The translations under genes were made by a program, and so were the position numbers. A stretch of 33,739 nucleotides of DNA from Sphingobium sp. C100 (GTDB lineage Bacteria > Pseudomonadota > Alphaproteobacteria > Sphingomonadales > Sphingomonadaceae), in NCBI RefSeq assembly GCF_000508185.1, contig NZ_AYOY01000162.1:1-33739 (forward strand), in the 5' to 3' direction. Below the pieces are notes generated by a model. The model was not told the DNA's origin. It saw only the letters and a list, made by a program, of their open reading frames with translations, and did no database searches. Position 1 is the stretch's first letter, and every line of letters starts with the position of its first letter. Positions 1 through 8,227 of the stretch are shown here, piece by piece.

Positions 1-948
1 ACTTTCGTCGCGGGCGCCGGGAGCCGGCGCGGTTCGGTGCGGGCGGGGCTGGAGGCGATCGCGGCGGGAGATGGCGCGGATATGGTATTGATCCACGATG
101 CCGCCCGCCCGTTCCTGCCGGGCGTGGTGGTCGACCGACTGCTGAAAGCATTGACAACGGCCGAGGGCGCCATCCCCACCGTGCCGGTCGCCGATACGCT
201 GGTGCGCGAAGCGCAGGGTGCGATGGGCGACGGTGTGGACCGCAACGGGCTGCACCGGGTGCAGACGCCGCAGGCTTTCCGCTTCGACGCTATAGTGGCG
301 GCGCATCGGGCCTGGGATGATGACCGGGAGGCAACGGATGATGCGCAGATCCTCAAGGCGCGGGGCCATGACGTCATATTGGTCGAGGGCGACGAAAGGC
401 TGGAGAAATTGACCTACCCCCAGGATTTCGCGCGGGCGGAGGCGCGGCTGGCAACGCCGCGCGGCATCCGGGTCGGCATGGGCTATGACGTCCATCGACT
501 GGCCGCTGACGAAGAGCTTTGGTTGGGCGGGGTCCAGGTGCCGCATGATCGCGGCCTGGCCGGGCACAGCGATGCGGACGTGGCGCTTCATGCAATCGTC
601 GACGCGCTGCTCGGCGCGCTGGCGGAGGGCGACATCGGCAGCCATTTTCCGCCGTCCGACCCGCAATGGCGCGGCGCGGCGTCCGACCGCTTCCTGGCCT
701 ATGCGCGGGACCGGGTGGCGGCGCGCGACGGCGTCATCGACCATATCGACCTCACCATCATTTGCGAAGCGCCGAAGATAGGCCCGCACCGCGACGCCAT
801 GCGCGCGCGCATCGCGGAGATATTGGCGGTGTCCCTCGACCGGGTCAGCGTCAAGGCCACGACGACTGAAAGACTGGGCTTTGCCGGCCGGCGCGAAGGT
901 ATCGCCGCACAAGCGGTTGCCACCCTCTCCCTCCCCGCGCTATCCTGA
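1..948 (+). CDS. ispDF: Bifunctional IspD/IspF isoprenoid enzyme, 5' end cut off by window
   Basis: The reading frame is open from base 1, so the true start lies outside the window. The first ~150 residues are the C-terminal part of IspD (2-C-methyl-D-erythritol 4-phosphate cytidylyltransferase), with the IHDAARPF, PVADTL and LHRVQTPQAF blocks. A short joint leads into a complete IspF (MECDP synthase) with GYDVHRL and GHSDADVALHA (Asp and His metal ligands) and the KATTTERLGF block near the end. The two catalyse separated steps of the MEP isoprenoid pathway in the cytosol; the fusion is known from alphaproteobacteria. The stop lies 4 bp before cinA, so the two are probably co-transcribed. Confidence 0.96.
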   Translation, partial: TFVAGAGSRRGSVRAGLEAIAAGDGADMVLIHDAARPFLPGVVVDRLLKALTTAEGAIPTVPVADTLVREAQGAMGDGVDRNGLHRVQTPQAFRFDAIVAAHRAWDDDREATDDAQILKARGHDVILVEGDERLEKLTYPQDFARAEARLATPRGIRVGMGYDVHRLAADEELWLGGVQVPHDRGLAGHSDADVALHAIVDALLGALAEGDIGSHFPPSDPQWRGAASDRFLAYARDRVAARDGVIDHIDLTIICEAPKIGPHRDAMRARIAEILAVSLDRVSVKATTTERLGFAGRREGIAAQAVATLSLPALS

Positions 949-952
949 CGCC

Positions 953-1465
953 ATGCCCGATACCGTCCTTCCGATCGAACTGGTCGAACTCGCCGAAAAG
1001 GTCATCCTCGCCAATCGCCGCGCGGGACGCACGGTTGCGGTCGCGGAAAGCTGCACCGGCGGCCTGGTCTCTGCCGCGCTCACCGAAATTGCCGGATCGT
1101 CCGAGGTGTTCGAAGCCGGTTTCATCACCTATTCCAATGATATGAAGGCGGAACTTCTGAAAGTTTCGCATGATGTGCTGGATACATTCGGCGCCGTTTC
1201 CATCGCCACCGCCTGGGCCATGGCGCAAGGCGCGCTCGGCAAGAGCCACGCCAATGTCGCGGTTGCGATCACCGGGATCGCGGGGCCGGGCGGCGGCAGC
1301 GAGCAAAAGCCGGTCGGCACGGTCGTCTTCGCCCGCGCCGAACGCGGCGCCAGCCCCGACAAGGTCGTGGCCGACATGCGGCATTTCGAGGATAATGGCC
1401 GGGGCGGCGTGCGGCTTCAGGCGGCGCTGTGCGCGCTGGAACTGTTGTTGCCCGAAGACGCGTAG
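953..1465 (+). CDS. CinA C-terminal-type nicotinamide-nucleotide amidohydrolase (PncC)
   Basis: A 170-residue stand-alone CinA C-terminal domain, the family that deamidates nicotinamide mononucleotide in NAD salvage. Visible motifs are VAESCTGGLVSAAL near residue 25 (the family's conserved Ser-Cys-Thr-Gly-Gly), FITYSNDMK, and AITGIAGPGGGSEQKPVGTV. The ATG at 953 fits the domain boundary and lies just after the ispDF stop; a longer in-frame start at 881 would overlap ispDF and add a low-complexity tail. The last 49 bp overlap the end of the convergent ratA gene. Function rests on family membership. Confidence 0.9.
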   Translation: MPDTVLPIELVELAEKVILANRRAGRTVAVAESCTGGLVSAALTEIAGSSEVFEAGFITYSNDMKAELLKVSHDVLDTFGAVSIATAWAMAQGALGKSHANVAVAITGIAGPGGGSEQKPVGTVVFARAERGASPDKVVADMRHFEDNGRGGVRLQAALCALELLLPEDA

Positions 1466-1887
1466 AGTTGCGCGGCGCGTGTTTCGAACGCGCCGATCAT
1501 CTTGCGCAGCGCCTTGTCGAAAAACTGGCCAGCGAGCATTTCGAACAGCCGGTTCTTGAATTCGAACGCGACCTCGAAATCAACCAGCACGCCGCCCTGC
1601 CCGTCGTCGCGGAAATTCCATTCATTGTGCAGATGCTTGAGCGGGCCGTCGAGATAGTCCACCCGCACATGGTCCGGCCGATGCTTGAAAACGCGCGAGG
1701 TGAAGCTTTCCTTGATCCCCTTGAAGCCGACGATCATGTCCGCGACCATTTCCGTTTCGCCGTCCTGGCGCACACGAATGGCGCTCACCCAGGGCAGGAA
1801 TTCGGGATAAGCCGCGACGTTCGACACCAGGTCGAACATCTGCGTCGGCGTATAGGGAAGATGGCGCGTTTCGGTATGTTTGGGCAT
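1417..1887 (-). CDS. ratA: RatA/COQ10-like START-domain protein
   Basis: A 156-residue polyketide-cyclase/START-fold protein of the Coq10/RatA family. Recognisable are the N-terminal YTPTQMFDLVSNVAAYPEFLPW segment and the C-terminal FEFKNRLFEMLAGQFFDKALRKMIGAFETRA helix. In mitochondria and many bacteria this family binds ubiquinone; in E. coli RatA was also described as inhibiting 70S ribosome assembly. The start is 7 bp after the lipA stop, so lipA-ratA form one minus-strand operon, a pairing common in alphaproteobacteria. The C-terminal tail (SSGNNSSSAHSAA) is encoded in DNA shared with the end of the opposing cinA-type gene. The ubiquinone role is more likely than a toxin role, but that is inference. 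Confidence 0.9.
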   Translation of the reverse strand: MPKHTETRHLPYTPTQMFDLVSNVAAYPEFLPWVSAIRVRQDGETEMVADMIVGFKGIKESFTSRVFKHRPDHVRVDYLDGPLKHLHNEWNFRDDGQGGVLVDFEVAFEFKNRLFEMLAGQFFDKALRKMIGAFETRAAQLYASSGNNSSSAHSAA

Positions 1888-1894
1888 CGAAAAG

Positions 1895-2836
1895 TCAGGC
1901 CTTCGCCGCCGCCCTGGCCAGTTGCGTTTCGCGCGCGGCTTTCATTTCGGCGAAATCCTTGCCGGCGTGATAGCTGGAGCGGGTCAGCGGGCTGGATGCG
2001 ACCTGAAGGAAGCCCTTGGCGCGCGCGATCCCAGCATAGGCGGTAAAGGCGGCCGGGGTGACAAATTCCATCACCTTGGCGTGCTTGGGCGTGGGCTGAA
2101 GATATTGGCCCATCGTCAGGAAATCGATGTCGGCCGACCGCATGTCGTCCATCACCTGATGCACCTCCAGACGCTCCTCGCCCAGGCCGAGCATGATGCC
2201 CGACTTGGTGAAGATCGACGGATCGAGCTTCTTCACGGACTCCAGCAGCCGCAGCGACGCATAATAGCGCGCGCCGGGCCGGATGGTGGGATAGAGGCGC
2301 GGCACGGTTTCCAGATTATGATTGTAGACGTCGGGACGGGCCGCGACGATCATTTCGACCGCGCGTTCATGCTTGTTGCGGAAGTCCGGCGTCAATATCT
2401 CGATTGTCGTGTCGGGCGTCGTGCGGCGCAACGCCTCGATCACCTTGACGAATTGCGATGCGCCGCCATCGGGCAGGTCGTCGCGATCGACCGAGGTGAT
2501 GACGATATGTTCCAGCCCCATTTCCGCGCAGGCATCGGCCAGATTTTGCGGCTCATTGGGATCGACCTTGCGCGGCATCCCGGTCTTGACGTTGCAGAAG
2601 GCGCAAGCGCGAGTGCAGACGTCGCCCAGAATCATGACCGTCGCATGCTTCTTCGTCCAGCACTCGCCGATATTGGGGCAGGCCGCTTCCTCGCACACCG
2701 TCGCCAGCCCTTTTTCCCGCATCAACGCGCGGGTTTCATTATAGCCCTTGCTGGTAGGGGCCTTGACGCGAATCCAGTCGGGCTTGCGGGCGCGTTCGGG
2801 CTTAGCCGGCGCGGGGTTGGGGCTCAGGTCGTTCAT
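1895..2836 (-). CDS. lipA: Lipoyl synthase
   Basis: A 313-residue radical SAM enzyme that inserts two sulfurs into octanoyl-lipoyl domains. Both iron-sulfur motifs are present: the auxiliary-cluster cysteines C48, C53 and C59 ([12 protein letters not shown]) and the radical-SAM CxxxCxxC at C74, C78 and C81 (CTRACAFC). The C-terminal RSSYHA block holds the conserved serine that ligates the auxiliary cluster. I chose the ATG at 2836 with a GGGGCGA-type ribosome site. The longer open frame to 3052 would run deep into the divergent carbonic anhydrase gene and add 72 atypical residues. It is the first gene of lipA-ratA. Confidence 0.97.
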   Translation of the reverse strand: MNDLSPNPAPAKPERARKPDWIRVKAPTSKGYNETRALMREKGLATVCEEAACPNIGECWTKKHATVMILGDVCTRACAFCNVKTGMPRKVDPNEPQNLADACAEMGLEHIVITSVDRDDLPDGGASQFVKVIEALRRTTPDTTIEILTPDFRNKHERAVEMIVAARPDVYNHNLETVPRLYPTIRPGARYYASLRLLESVKKLDPSIFTKSGIMLGLGEERLEVHQVMDDMRSADIDFLTMGQYLQPTPKHAKVMEFVTPAAFTAYAGIARAKGFLQVASSPLTRSSYHAGKDFAEMKAARETQLARAAAKA

Positions 2837-2901
2837 TCGCCCCAGATAGCGATGCGCGGCCGCTCTTGCCAGTCCCGAGTTTGTAAGGCACATCGAGCGC
2901 C

Positions 2902-3540
2902 ATGATCGACTTTGCCGAGATGCTCGATGGCTATCGCCGTTTTCGTGAAACCGGATGGGCGCAGCAACGCGAACGCTGGGACGAACTGAATGAGGGGCAA
3001 AGCCCCCGTGTGATGGTGATCGCCTGTTCCGACAGCCGGGTGGACCCGGCACAGATATTCGACACCAGCCCCGGCGAAATTTTCGTGGTGCGCAACGTCG
3101 CCGCGCTGGTTCCTCCGTTCGAAACGAATCCCGGCCGCCACGGCGTATCGGCCGCGCTGGAATTTGCCGTGCAAGTGCTCAAGGTCGGCGAGATCGTCGT
3201 CATGGGCCATGGCAAGTGCGGCGGGTGCAAGGCCGCGCTCAGCCATGACCTGAAGGACGCGCCGCCGGGAGAAGGCGGTTTCATCCATAGCTGGATCGAA
3301 TTGCTCGACAGCGCGCGCGACGTGGTGGTGCGCCAATATGGCGAACGGCGCGACCGGGATGTCGAGCGTGCGATGGAGCAGGAAGGGGTGAAGGTCAGCC
3401 TCGCCAATTTGCGCACCTTCCCCTGTGTCCGGGCCAAGGAACGCAGCGGCGAGTTGAAGCTGGTCGGCAGTTTCTTCGCGATCGCCGACGGGCAGCTTCA
3501 TATATTGAATGAGGATAGCGGCGCCTTCTCGCCCGCGTGA
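2902..3540 (+). CDS. Beta-class carbonic anhydrase
   Basis: A 212-residue beta-carbonic anhydrase converting CO2 and bicarbonate. Zinc ligands are visible: C42 in CSDSR (with the D44-R46 dyad), H103 and C106 in GHGKCGGC. The length is normal and there is no signal peptide, so the enzyme should be cytosolic. It is divergent from lipA with only 65 bp between start codons, so promoters must overlap there. The stop lies 14 bp before the start chosen for the NYN gene; the two and the acylphosphatase gene probably form one transcript. Confidence 0.95.
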   Translation: MIDFAEMLDGYRRFRETGWAQQRERWDELNEGQSPRVMVIACSDSRVDPAQIFDTSPGEIFVVRNVAALVPPFETNPGRHGVSAALEFAVQVLKVGEIVVMGHGKCGGCKAALSHDLKDAPPGEGGFIHSWIELLDSARDVVVRQYGERRDRDVERAMEQEGVKVSLANLRTFPCVRAKERSGELKLVGSFFAIADGQLHILNEDSGAFSPA

Positions 3541-3554
3541 CGGGAGACTGGATT

Positions 3555-4352
3555 ATGGCGACACGGCAGGAAGGCCACGGCAATATCGCCCTGTTGATCG
3601 ACTCCGACAACGCGTCGGCGGCGCATTTCGATTCGGTGATGACCGTGCTGGCGGAACTAGGCACGGTCAATATTCGCCGCGCCTATGGCAATTGGAGCAA
3701 GACCACGCTCAAGGCCTGGGCCGCGCTGTCGATCACCCAGGCGATCGAGCCGCAGCAGCAGTTCGACCTGACCAAGGGCAAAAACGCCACCGACATGAAG
3801 ATGACCATCGACGCGATGGACCTGATGGCGTCAGGGCGGGTCGATGGCTTTGGCCTGATGTCGAGCGACAGCGACTTTACGCCGCTGGCGACCCGCATCC
3901 GGCAACAGGGCATCCCGGTCTATGGCTTTGGGTCGGCCAATACGCCCGAGGGCTTTCGTCGCGCCTGCACGCGTTTCCTGGACGTAGCGGCGCTGGAACC
4001 GGCCGAGGTGCCGGAAGTGAAGAAGACGCCGGTGAAGAAGGCTGCCTCAGCCAAGGCCACGCCCGCCAAGACCGCAGCCGCCGCGACACCGGCAACGTCT
4101 GCTACCCCGGCGCAAGGCAAGGCGGTCGATCCCGAAGTGGTTAAGCTGTTGATCGACGCCTATGACGCGGTGAAACGTGACGAAAAGGGCTTCGCCTCGC
4201 TCGGCAGCGTCGGACAACTGGCGGGCAACCGGTCCAGCTTCGACGCGCGCAACTATGGTTATAAGCGCCTGTCCGACCTGATCCGCGCCGTCCCCAATTT
4301 CGCCGTCGAAACGCGCGAAGGCGGTCAGACCTGGATCAAGCGGGTGCATTAA
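3555..4352 (+). CDS. NYN (PIN-like nuclease) + OST-HTH/LOTUS protein
   Basis: A 265-residue two-domain protein. Residues ~10-150 are a NYN/LabA-like PIN domain: IALLIDSDNAS carries the first acidic cluster, KNATDMKMTIDAMDL the second and LMSSDSDFTPLATRIR the third, so the metal-binding acids of a nuclease appear intact. Residues ~155-190 are a Lys/Ala/Thr/Pro linker. Residues ~195-265 are an OST-HTH/LOTUS domain (FASLGSVGQLAGNR ... NYGYKRLSDLIRAVPNFAVE), a fold linked to RNA binding. The start at 3555 has GGGAG eight bases upstream; a GTG at 3537 is also possible. It is likely an RNA-targeting ribonuclease; the substrate is unknown. Confidence 0.88.
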   Translation: MATRQEGHGNIALLIDSDNASAAHFDSVMTVLAELGTVNIRRAYGNWSKTTLKAWAALSITQAIEPQQQFDLTKGKNATDMKMTIDAMDLMASGRVDGFGLMSSDSDFTPLATRIRQQGIPVYGFGSANTPEGFRRACTRFLDVAALEPAEVPEVKKTPVKKAASAKATPAKTAAAATPATSATPAQGKAVDPEVVKLLIDAYDAVKRDEKGFASLGSVGQLAGNRSSFDARNYGYKRLSDLIRAVPNFAVETREGGQTWIKRVH

Positions 4353-4633
4353 TGGCCGCCATCGCACGCCATCTGACGATCCATGGCAGGGTCCAGGGCG
4401 TCTGGTATCGCGCCTGGACGGTCGAGACGGCGCGCGGATTGAACCTGACAGGATGGGTGCGCAACCGCGCCAATGGCAGCGTCGAGGCGCTGGTTCAGGG
4501 CGAATCAGGCGCGGTGGAACAGTTCATCGCCCTGGCGCATGAAGGCCCGGCCGCTGCTCAGGTGACCCGGATCGACCTTAGCGAGATCGCTGCGGAGACA
4601 TTGGACAGCTTCGAGAAGCGGGCGACGGCATAG
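4352..4633 (+). CDS. acyP: Acylphosphatase
   Basis: A 93-residue acylphosphatase hydrolysing carboxyl-phosphate bonds. The two catalytic residues are in place: R20 in GRVQGVWYRAW and N38 in GWVRNRANGSVEAL. The ATG overlaps the stop of the NYN-LOTUS gene by one base (TAATG), which implies translational coupling. It is the last gene of the carbonic anhydrase-NYN-acylphosphatase run. Cytosolic and full length. Confidence 0.95.
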   Translation: MAAIARHLTIHGRVQGVWYRAWTVETARGLNLTGWVRNRANGSVEALVQGESGAVEQFIALAHEGPAAAQVTRIDLSEIAAETLDSFEKRATA

Positions 4634-4741
4634 TCGTTTTGGCGCGGGGAGTGTGGACGCACATGCTGCGCTCTCAATGGCGATTTCCCTTTGAGCTGCC
4701 GCCACGCGCATCGCTTTTGTCGCCAACCGACCACTGCAAAG

Positions 4742-4839
4742 CAAAAAAAGGGCCGATCCTTGGGGACCGGCCTGAAAGTTTTTAGGAGAGGATGCCTGAA
4801 AGGCCCTTCCCAATTAAATGTTAGCGCCACCATCGCAAG
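4742..4839 (-). ncRNA. Candidate small RNA between ettA and acyP
   Basis: On the minus strand this stretch has the build of a short sRNA. A small hairpin (GCCT-TTC-AGGC, 4795-4805) is followed by a single-stranded pyrimidine stretch with TCCTCTCCT, complementary to Shine-Dalgarno sequences. A GC-rich terminator hairpin with a T run ends it. A possible promoter lies upstream: TTGCAA at 4874-4869, 17 bp, AACTAT at 4851-4846, giving a start near 4839. It could instead be just the 3' untranslated region of ettA, or an sRNA processed from it. No family assigned. Confidence 0.35.
4743..4772 (-). terminator. Rho-independent terminator after ettA
   Basis: The stem ggccgatc (4751-4758) pairs with gaccggcc (4765-4772), with one G-T pair and a 6-nt loop. 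On the minus strand the stem is followed by C and seven T residues (complement of 4743-4749). It would end ettA transcripts and the candidate sRNA. There is also a short T run on the other side (4779-4783), so weak action on the plus strand cannot be excluded. Confidence 0.75.
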
Positions 4840-4852
4840 TGCGAAATAGTTG

Positions 4853-4881
4853 CCTGCGATTGCAAAATTTGCAACCGCAGG
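4853..4881. repeat. Long inverted repeat downstream of ettA
   Basis: The outer arms cctgcg (4853-4858) and cgcagg (4876-4881) and the inner arms ttgcaaa (4860-4866) and tttgcaa (4868-4874) form a 29-bp interrupted palindrome. It starts 26 bp past the ettA stop. No T run follows on either strand, so it is not a classical terminator. It could be an RNA-stabilising hairpin or a symmetric protein-binding site. A second short palindrome, tcgca-ag-tgcga, lies at 4833-4844. The remainder of 4634-4906 shows no gene. Confidence 0.6.
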
Positions 4882-4906
4882 TGCTCTACGATGTTGCGCC
4901 CACCGA

Positions 4907-6592
4907 TCAGCGGGTCAGCTTCTTGTAAGCCAGGCGCGTCGGACGGTCGGCGGCATCGCCCAGGCGACGGCGCTTGTCTTCCTCATAGGCTTCGAAATTG
5001 CCTTCGAACCATTCGACATGGCTGTCGCCTTCAAAGGCGAGGATATGGGTTGCGAGCCGATCAAGGAAGAAGCGGTCATGGCTGATGACCACGGCGCAAC
5101 CGGCAAAATTTTCGATCGCTTCCTCCAGCGCGCCCAGCGTTTCAACGTCGAGATCGTTGGTCGGTTCGTCGAGCAGCAGCACGTTGCCGCCCTTTTTCAG
5201 CATCTTGGCGATGTGGACGCGGTTGCGCTCACCACCCGACAGCTTGCCGACATTCTTCTGCTGGTCCTGCCCCTTGAAGTTGAAGGCGCCGACATAGGCG
5301 CGAGTCGACATGTCGTGGCCGTTGACTTTCACATAATCGAGGCCGTCGGACACTTCTTCCCAGACATTCTTGGACGCGTCGAGATGGTCGCGGCTCTGGT
5401 CGACATAGCCCAGCCGCACGGTCGAACCGATGTCGACTTCGCCGCTGTCGGGCGTTTCCTGCCCGGTGATGATGCGGAACAGAGTCGATTTGCCCGCGCC
5501 GTTGGGGCCGATCACGCCGACAATGCCACCGGGCGGCAACAGGAAGGAGAGATCCTCGAACAGCAGCTTGTCGCCATAGGCCTTGCTGATGCCCTTGAAC
5601 TCGATCACCTTGCCGCCCAGGCGTTCGGGCACCTGGATGACGATCTGCGCCTTGCCCGGCGTACGATTGTTCTGGCCGGCGACCAGTTCCTCGAACTTCT
5701 TGATACGCGCCTTGGACTTAGTCTGGCGGCCCTTGGTGCCCGCCCTGATCCATTCCAGCTCGTCATTGATCGCCTTCTGCCGGCCGGTTGCCTCCCGGTC
5801 TTCCTGCTCCAGCCGCTTGGCCTTCTTCTCCAGATAGGTGGAGTAATTGCCTTCATAGGGGAAATATTTGCCGCGATCGAGTTCGAGGATCCAGCCGACG
5901 ACATTGTCGAGGAAATAGCGGTCATGGGTGATCATCAGCACCGCGCCGGCATATTCCTTGAGGTGATTTTCCAGCCAGGTGACGCTTTCTGCATCGAGAT
6001 GGTTGGTCGGTTCGTCGAGCAGCAGAATATCGGGCTTCTGGATCAGCAGGCGGGTGAGCGCGATGCGGCGCTTTTCACCGCCCGACAGATTTTCGACCGA
6101 CCAGTCCGACGGCGGGCAGCGCAACGCCTCCATCGCGATTTCGAGCTGGTTGTCGAGCGTCCAGCCGTCGACCGCATCAATCTGTTCCTGAAGCGTGCCC
6201 ATTTCCTCCATCAGGGCGTCGAAATCGACATCCTCCGGCGGGTCGGCCATGATCATGCTGATCTCGTTGAAGCGGTCCATCTTGTCCGCAATCTCGCGGG
6301 CGCCGTCCTTCACATTTTCCAGCACGGTCTTGTCAGGATCGAGCTGCGGCTCCTGCGGCAGATAGCCGACCGTGATATTCTCGCCCGGCCATGCTTCGCC
6401 CGAAAAATCGGTGTCGATGCCAGCCATGATCTTCATCAGGGTCGATTTGCCCGCGCCGTTCGGGCCGACGATGCCGATCTTCGCGCCGCGATAAAATTGC
6501 AGGTTGATATTGCTCAGCACCGGCTTGGCGGCAGCCGGGAAGGTCTTCGTCATGCTCTTCATGACATAGGCATATTGCGAGGAGGCGGACAT
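4907..6592 (-). CDS. ettA: Energy-dependent translational throttle protein EttA (ABC-F ATPase)
   Basis: A 561-residue soluble protein with two ABC ATPase domains and no membrane segments. The Walker A motifs are GPNGAGKST at 43-51 and 362-370, the signatures LSGGEKRR near 169 and LSGGERNR near 451, and the Walker B LLLDEP sites near 190 and 472. The linker between the ATPase domains is charged and helical (residues ~240-300). The opening YAYVMKSMTKTFP and the overall length match EttA rather than Uup or resistance ABC-F proteins. EttA binds the ribosomal E site and couples translation to ADP/ATP status in E. coli. Monocistronic, with a terminator ~135 bp downstream. Confidence 0.95.
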   Translation of the reverse strand: MSASSQYAYVMKSMTKTFPAAAKPVLSNINLQFYRGAKIGIVGPNGAGKSTLMKIMAGIDTDFSGEAWPGENITVGYLPQEPQLDPDKTVLENVKDGAREIADKMDRFNEISMIMADPPEDVDFDALMEEMGTLQEQIDAVDGWTLDNQLEIAMEALRCPPSDWSVENLSGGEKRRIALTRLLIQKPDILLLDEPTNHLDAESVTWLENHLKEYAGAVLMITHDRYFLDNVVGWILELDRGKYFPYEGNYSTYLEKKAKRLEQEDREATGRQKAINDELEWIRAGTKGRQTKSKARIKKFEELVAGQNNRTPGKAQIVIQVPERLGGKVIEFKGISKAYGDKLLFEDLSFLLPPGGIVGVIGPNGAGKSTLFRIITGQETPDSGEVDIGSTVRLGYVDQSRDHLDASKNVWEEVSDGLDYVKVNGHDMSTRAYVGAFNFKGQDQQKNVGKLSGGERNRVHIAKMLKKGGNVLLLDEPTNDLDVETLGALEEAIENFAGCAVVISHDRFFLDRLATHILAFEGDSHVEWFEGNFEAYEEDKRRRLGDAADRPTRLAYKKLTR

Positions 6593-6695
6593 GGGTTCAG
6601 CAGCTCCGAAAGATAGACTGACAGGATATTTGCCGCGGAGTTAGCGAACGCCAAGCGCATTGGCAAATGGGGGATGCCTCGTTAAGTCTTCAATC

Positions 6696-8069
6696 ATGCA
6701 GAAAATCCGATCGGGCACGCTCGCCGCCCTGCTCCTTGGCAGCATCATCACCCCCACCTTCTCCCTGGCCGCGCCGGCCGACAGCGATGCGATTCGGCAA
6801 GCGGCGCTGAAGGATGAGGTCGCGTGGGACTTCACCGAAGGGCTGACGACCGAGGTCGGACCCCGCCCCGCTGGCACGCCGCAGGAAGCGCGTGCGCGCG
6901 ACTGGGCGGTGGCGAAGCTCAAAATGCTGGGCTTCCGCAATGTGCGGGCAGAACCTTATGATATGCCGGTCTGGCAGCGTGTGCATGACGAAGCGCGGGT
7001 CACAAGCCCCTTCCCGCAAAGTCTGGTCGTTGCGGCGCTGGGCAATAGCGGATCGACGGGCGAACAGGGCGTGGAAGGCGAGATCGTCTATTTCCCCAGC
7101 ATCGCCGATTTGCAGGCCGCGCCGGATGGGAGCCTCACAGGCAAGATCGCGTTTGTCAGCCATGACATGGTCGCCGCCCAGGATGGCGCGGGCTATGGCT
7201 ATTATGGCGCGGCGCGGCGCCAGGGGCCAAGCATCGCCGCCAAGAAGGGCGCGATCGCGATATTGGTGAAATCCATCGGCACCGATCATCATCGCATCGC
7301 CCATACTGGGGTGCAGATGTGGGCCGAGGGCGTTACGCCGATCCCCGCCGTGGCGGTGAGCGTGCCGGACGCCGAACAGCTCGCCCGCATGGTGGCGCGC
7401 GCCAAGCCGGTGCGCGTCCACCTTACAGCCGTTTCCCGCACGCTGGCGGATCAGCCATCCGGCAACGTCATCGCCGAAATTCCCGGCAGCGATCCCAAGG
7501 CTGGCGTCGTCGTCGCCGCCTGCCATCTCGACAGCTGGGACCAGGGCACCGGCGCGATCGACGATGCGTCGGGTTGCGGCATCATCGCGGCCGCCGCGTT
7601 GCAGGTCGCCAAAGCAGGGACGCCGCGCCGGACCATTCGCCTTCTGCTGGCTGGCGCTGAAGAAGTTGGCGGCAATGGCGGGCGCGCCTATTTCGCAGCC
7701 CATGGCCAGCAACCCCACGCGCTGGTGATGGAATCGGACTTTGGCGCGGACAAGGTGTGGCGGGTGGATTTCACTCTGCCCACTGGCAACGAGGCGCTCG
7801 CCGGCCGCATCGGACAGGCGCTCGCTCCGCTCGGCATCGTGCCGGGCAGGGACAAGGCGCATGGCGGGTCGGACATCGAACCGCTGGTGGACGCCGGCGT
7901 GCCGGTCATCGACCTGCAACAGGATGGCATCCGCTATTTCGACATCCACCATACCCCCGACGACACGCTGGACAAGATCGATCAGGAGCAGCTCCGGCAG
8001 AATGTCGCTGCCTGGGCCGTGACGATGAACCTTGTTGCCAATGCGTCAGAAAGTTTGAGCGCTAACTGA
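6696..8069 (+). CDS. Secreted M28-family zinc metallopeptidase
   Basis: A 457-residue exported peptidase. The N terminus is a Sec signal (MQKIRSGTLAALLLGSII..., cleavage plausible after SLAA, ~residue 26). A PA-type insert occupies ~120-240. The M28 metal centre is visible as H277-x-D279 (ACHLDSWD), D289 in GAIDDASG, the E322-E323 pair (AEEVGG), D348 (MESDFG) and an HH pair at 418-419 (DIHHTPDD). It probably acts as a periplasmic or extracellular aminopeptidase/carboxypeptidase. The ATG at 6696 is chosen because the signal peptide starts there. It is monocistronic and divergent from ettA. It is a conceivable substrate of the nearby secretion system, but nothing in the sequence proves it. Confidence 0.9.
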   Translation: MQKIRSGTLAALLLGSIITPTFSLAAPADSDAIRQAALKDEVAWDFTEGLTTEVGPRPAGTPQEARARDWAVAKLKMLGFRNVRAEPYDMPVWQRVHDEARVTSPFPQSLVVAALGNSGSTGEQGVEGEIVYFPSIADLQAAPDGSLTGKIAFVSHDMVAAQDGAGYGYYGAARRQGPSIAAKKGAIAILVKSIGTDHHRIAHTGVQMWAEGVTPIPAVAVSVPDAEQLARMVARAKPVRVHLTAVSRTLADQPSGNVIAEIPGSDPKAGVVVAACHLDSWDQGTGAIDDASGCGIIAAAALQVAKAGTPRRTIRLLLAGAEEVGGNGGRAYFAAHGQQPHALVMESDFGADKVWRVDFTLPTGNEALAGRIGQALAPLGIVPGRDKAHGGSDIEPLVDAGVPVIDLQQDGIRYFDIHHTPDDTLDKIDQEQLRQNVAAWAVTMNLVANASESLSAN

Positions 8070-8227
8070 ACTTTTATAGTAGACAACGCCCCGTCGTGTG
8101 ATTCTGCCGCTTCACCGACGTTAGAAAAGCATTGATTTGTGCAGCGCACACGTTAATGCGGGTCGCTCGCGTAAGGTCACTTTTATAACGTGCCAGACGC
8201 GGCATAATGCTATGGGAGCCCTACACA

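Noticed and set aside
2837..3052. N-terminal extension of lipA by 72 residues
   Set aside because: It would overlap the divergent carbonic anhydrase gene by 151 bp and the residues do not resemble LipA; the ATG at 2836 gives the normal length.
4792..4824. Ten-codon frame (MPERPFPIKC) after aggagagg on the plus strand
   Set aside because: The apparent ribosome site is better explained as the complement of the pyrimidine loop of the minus-strand candidate sRNA; no gene follows for which it could be a leader peptide.
4850..6616. A 588-codon open frame on the plus strand opposite ettA
   Set aside because: It is the antisense image of ettA in a high-GC genome; its translation is His/Asp/Val-rich without any domain, while the minus-strand frame has all ABC-F motifs.
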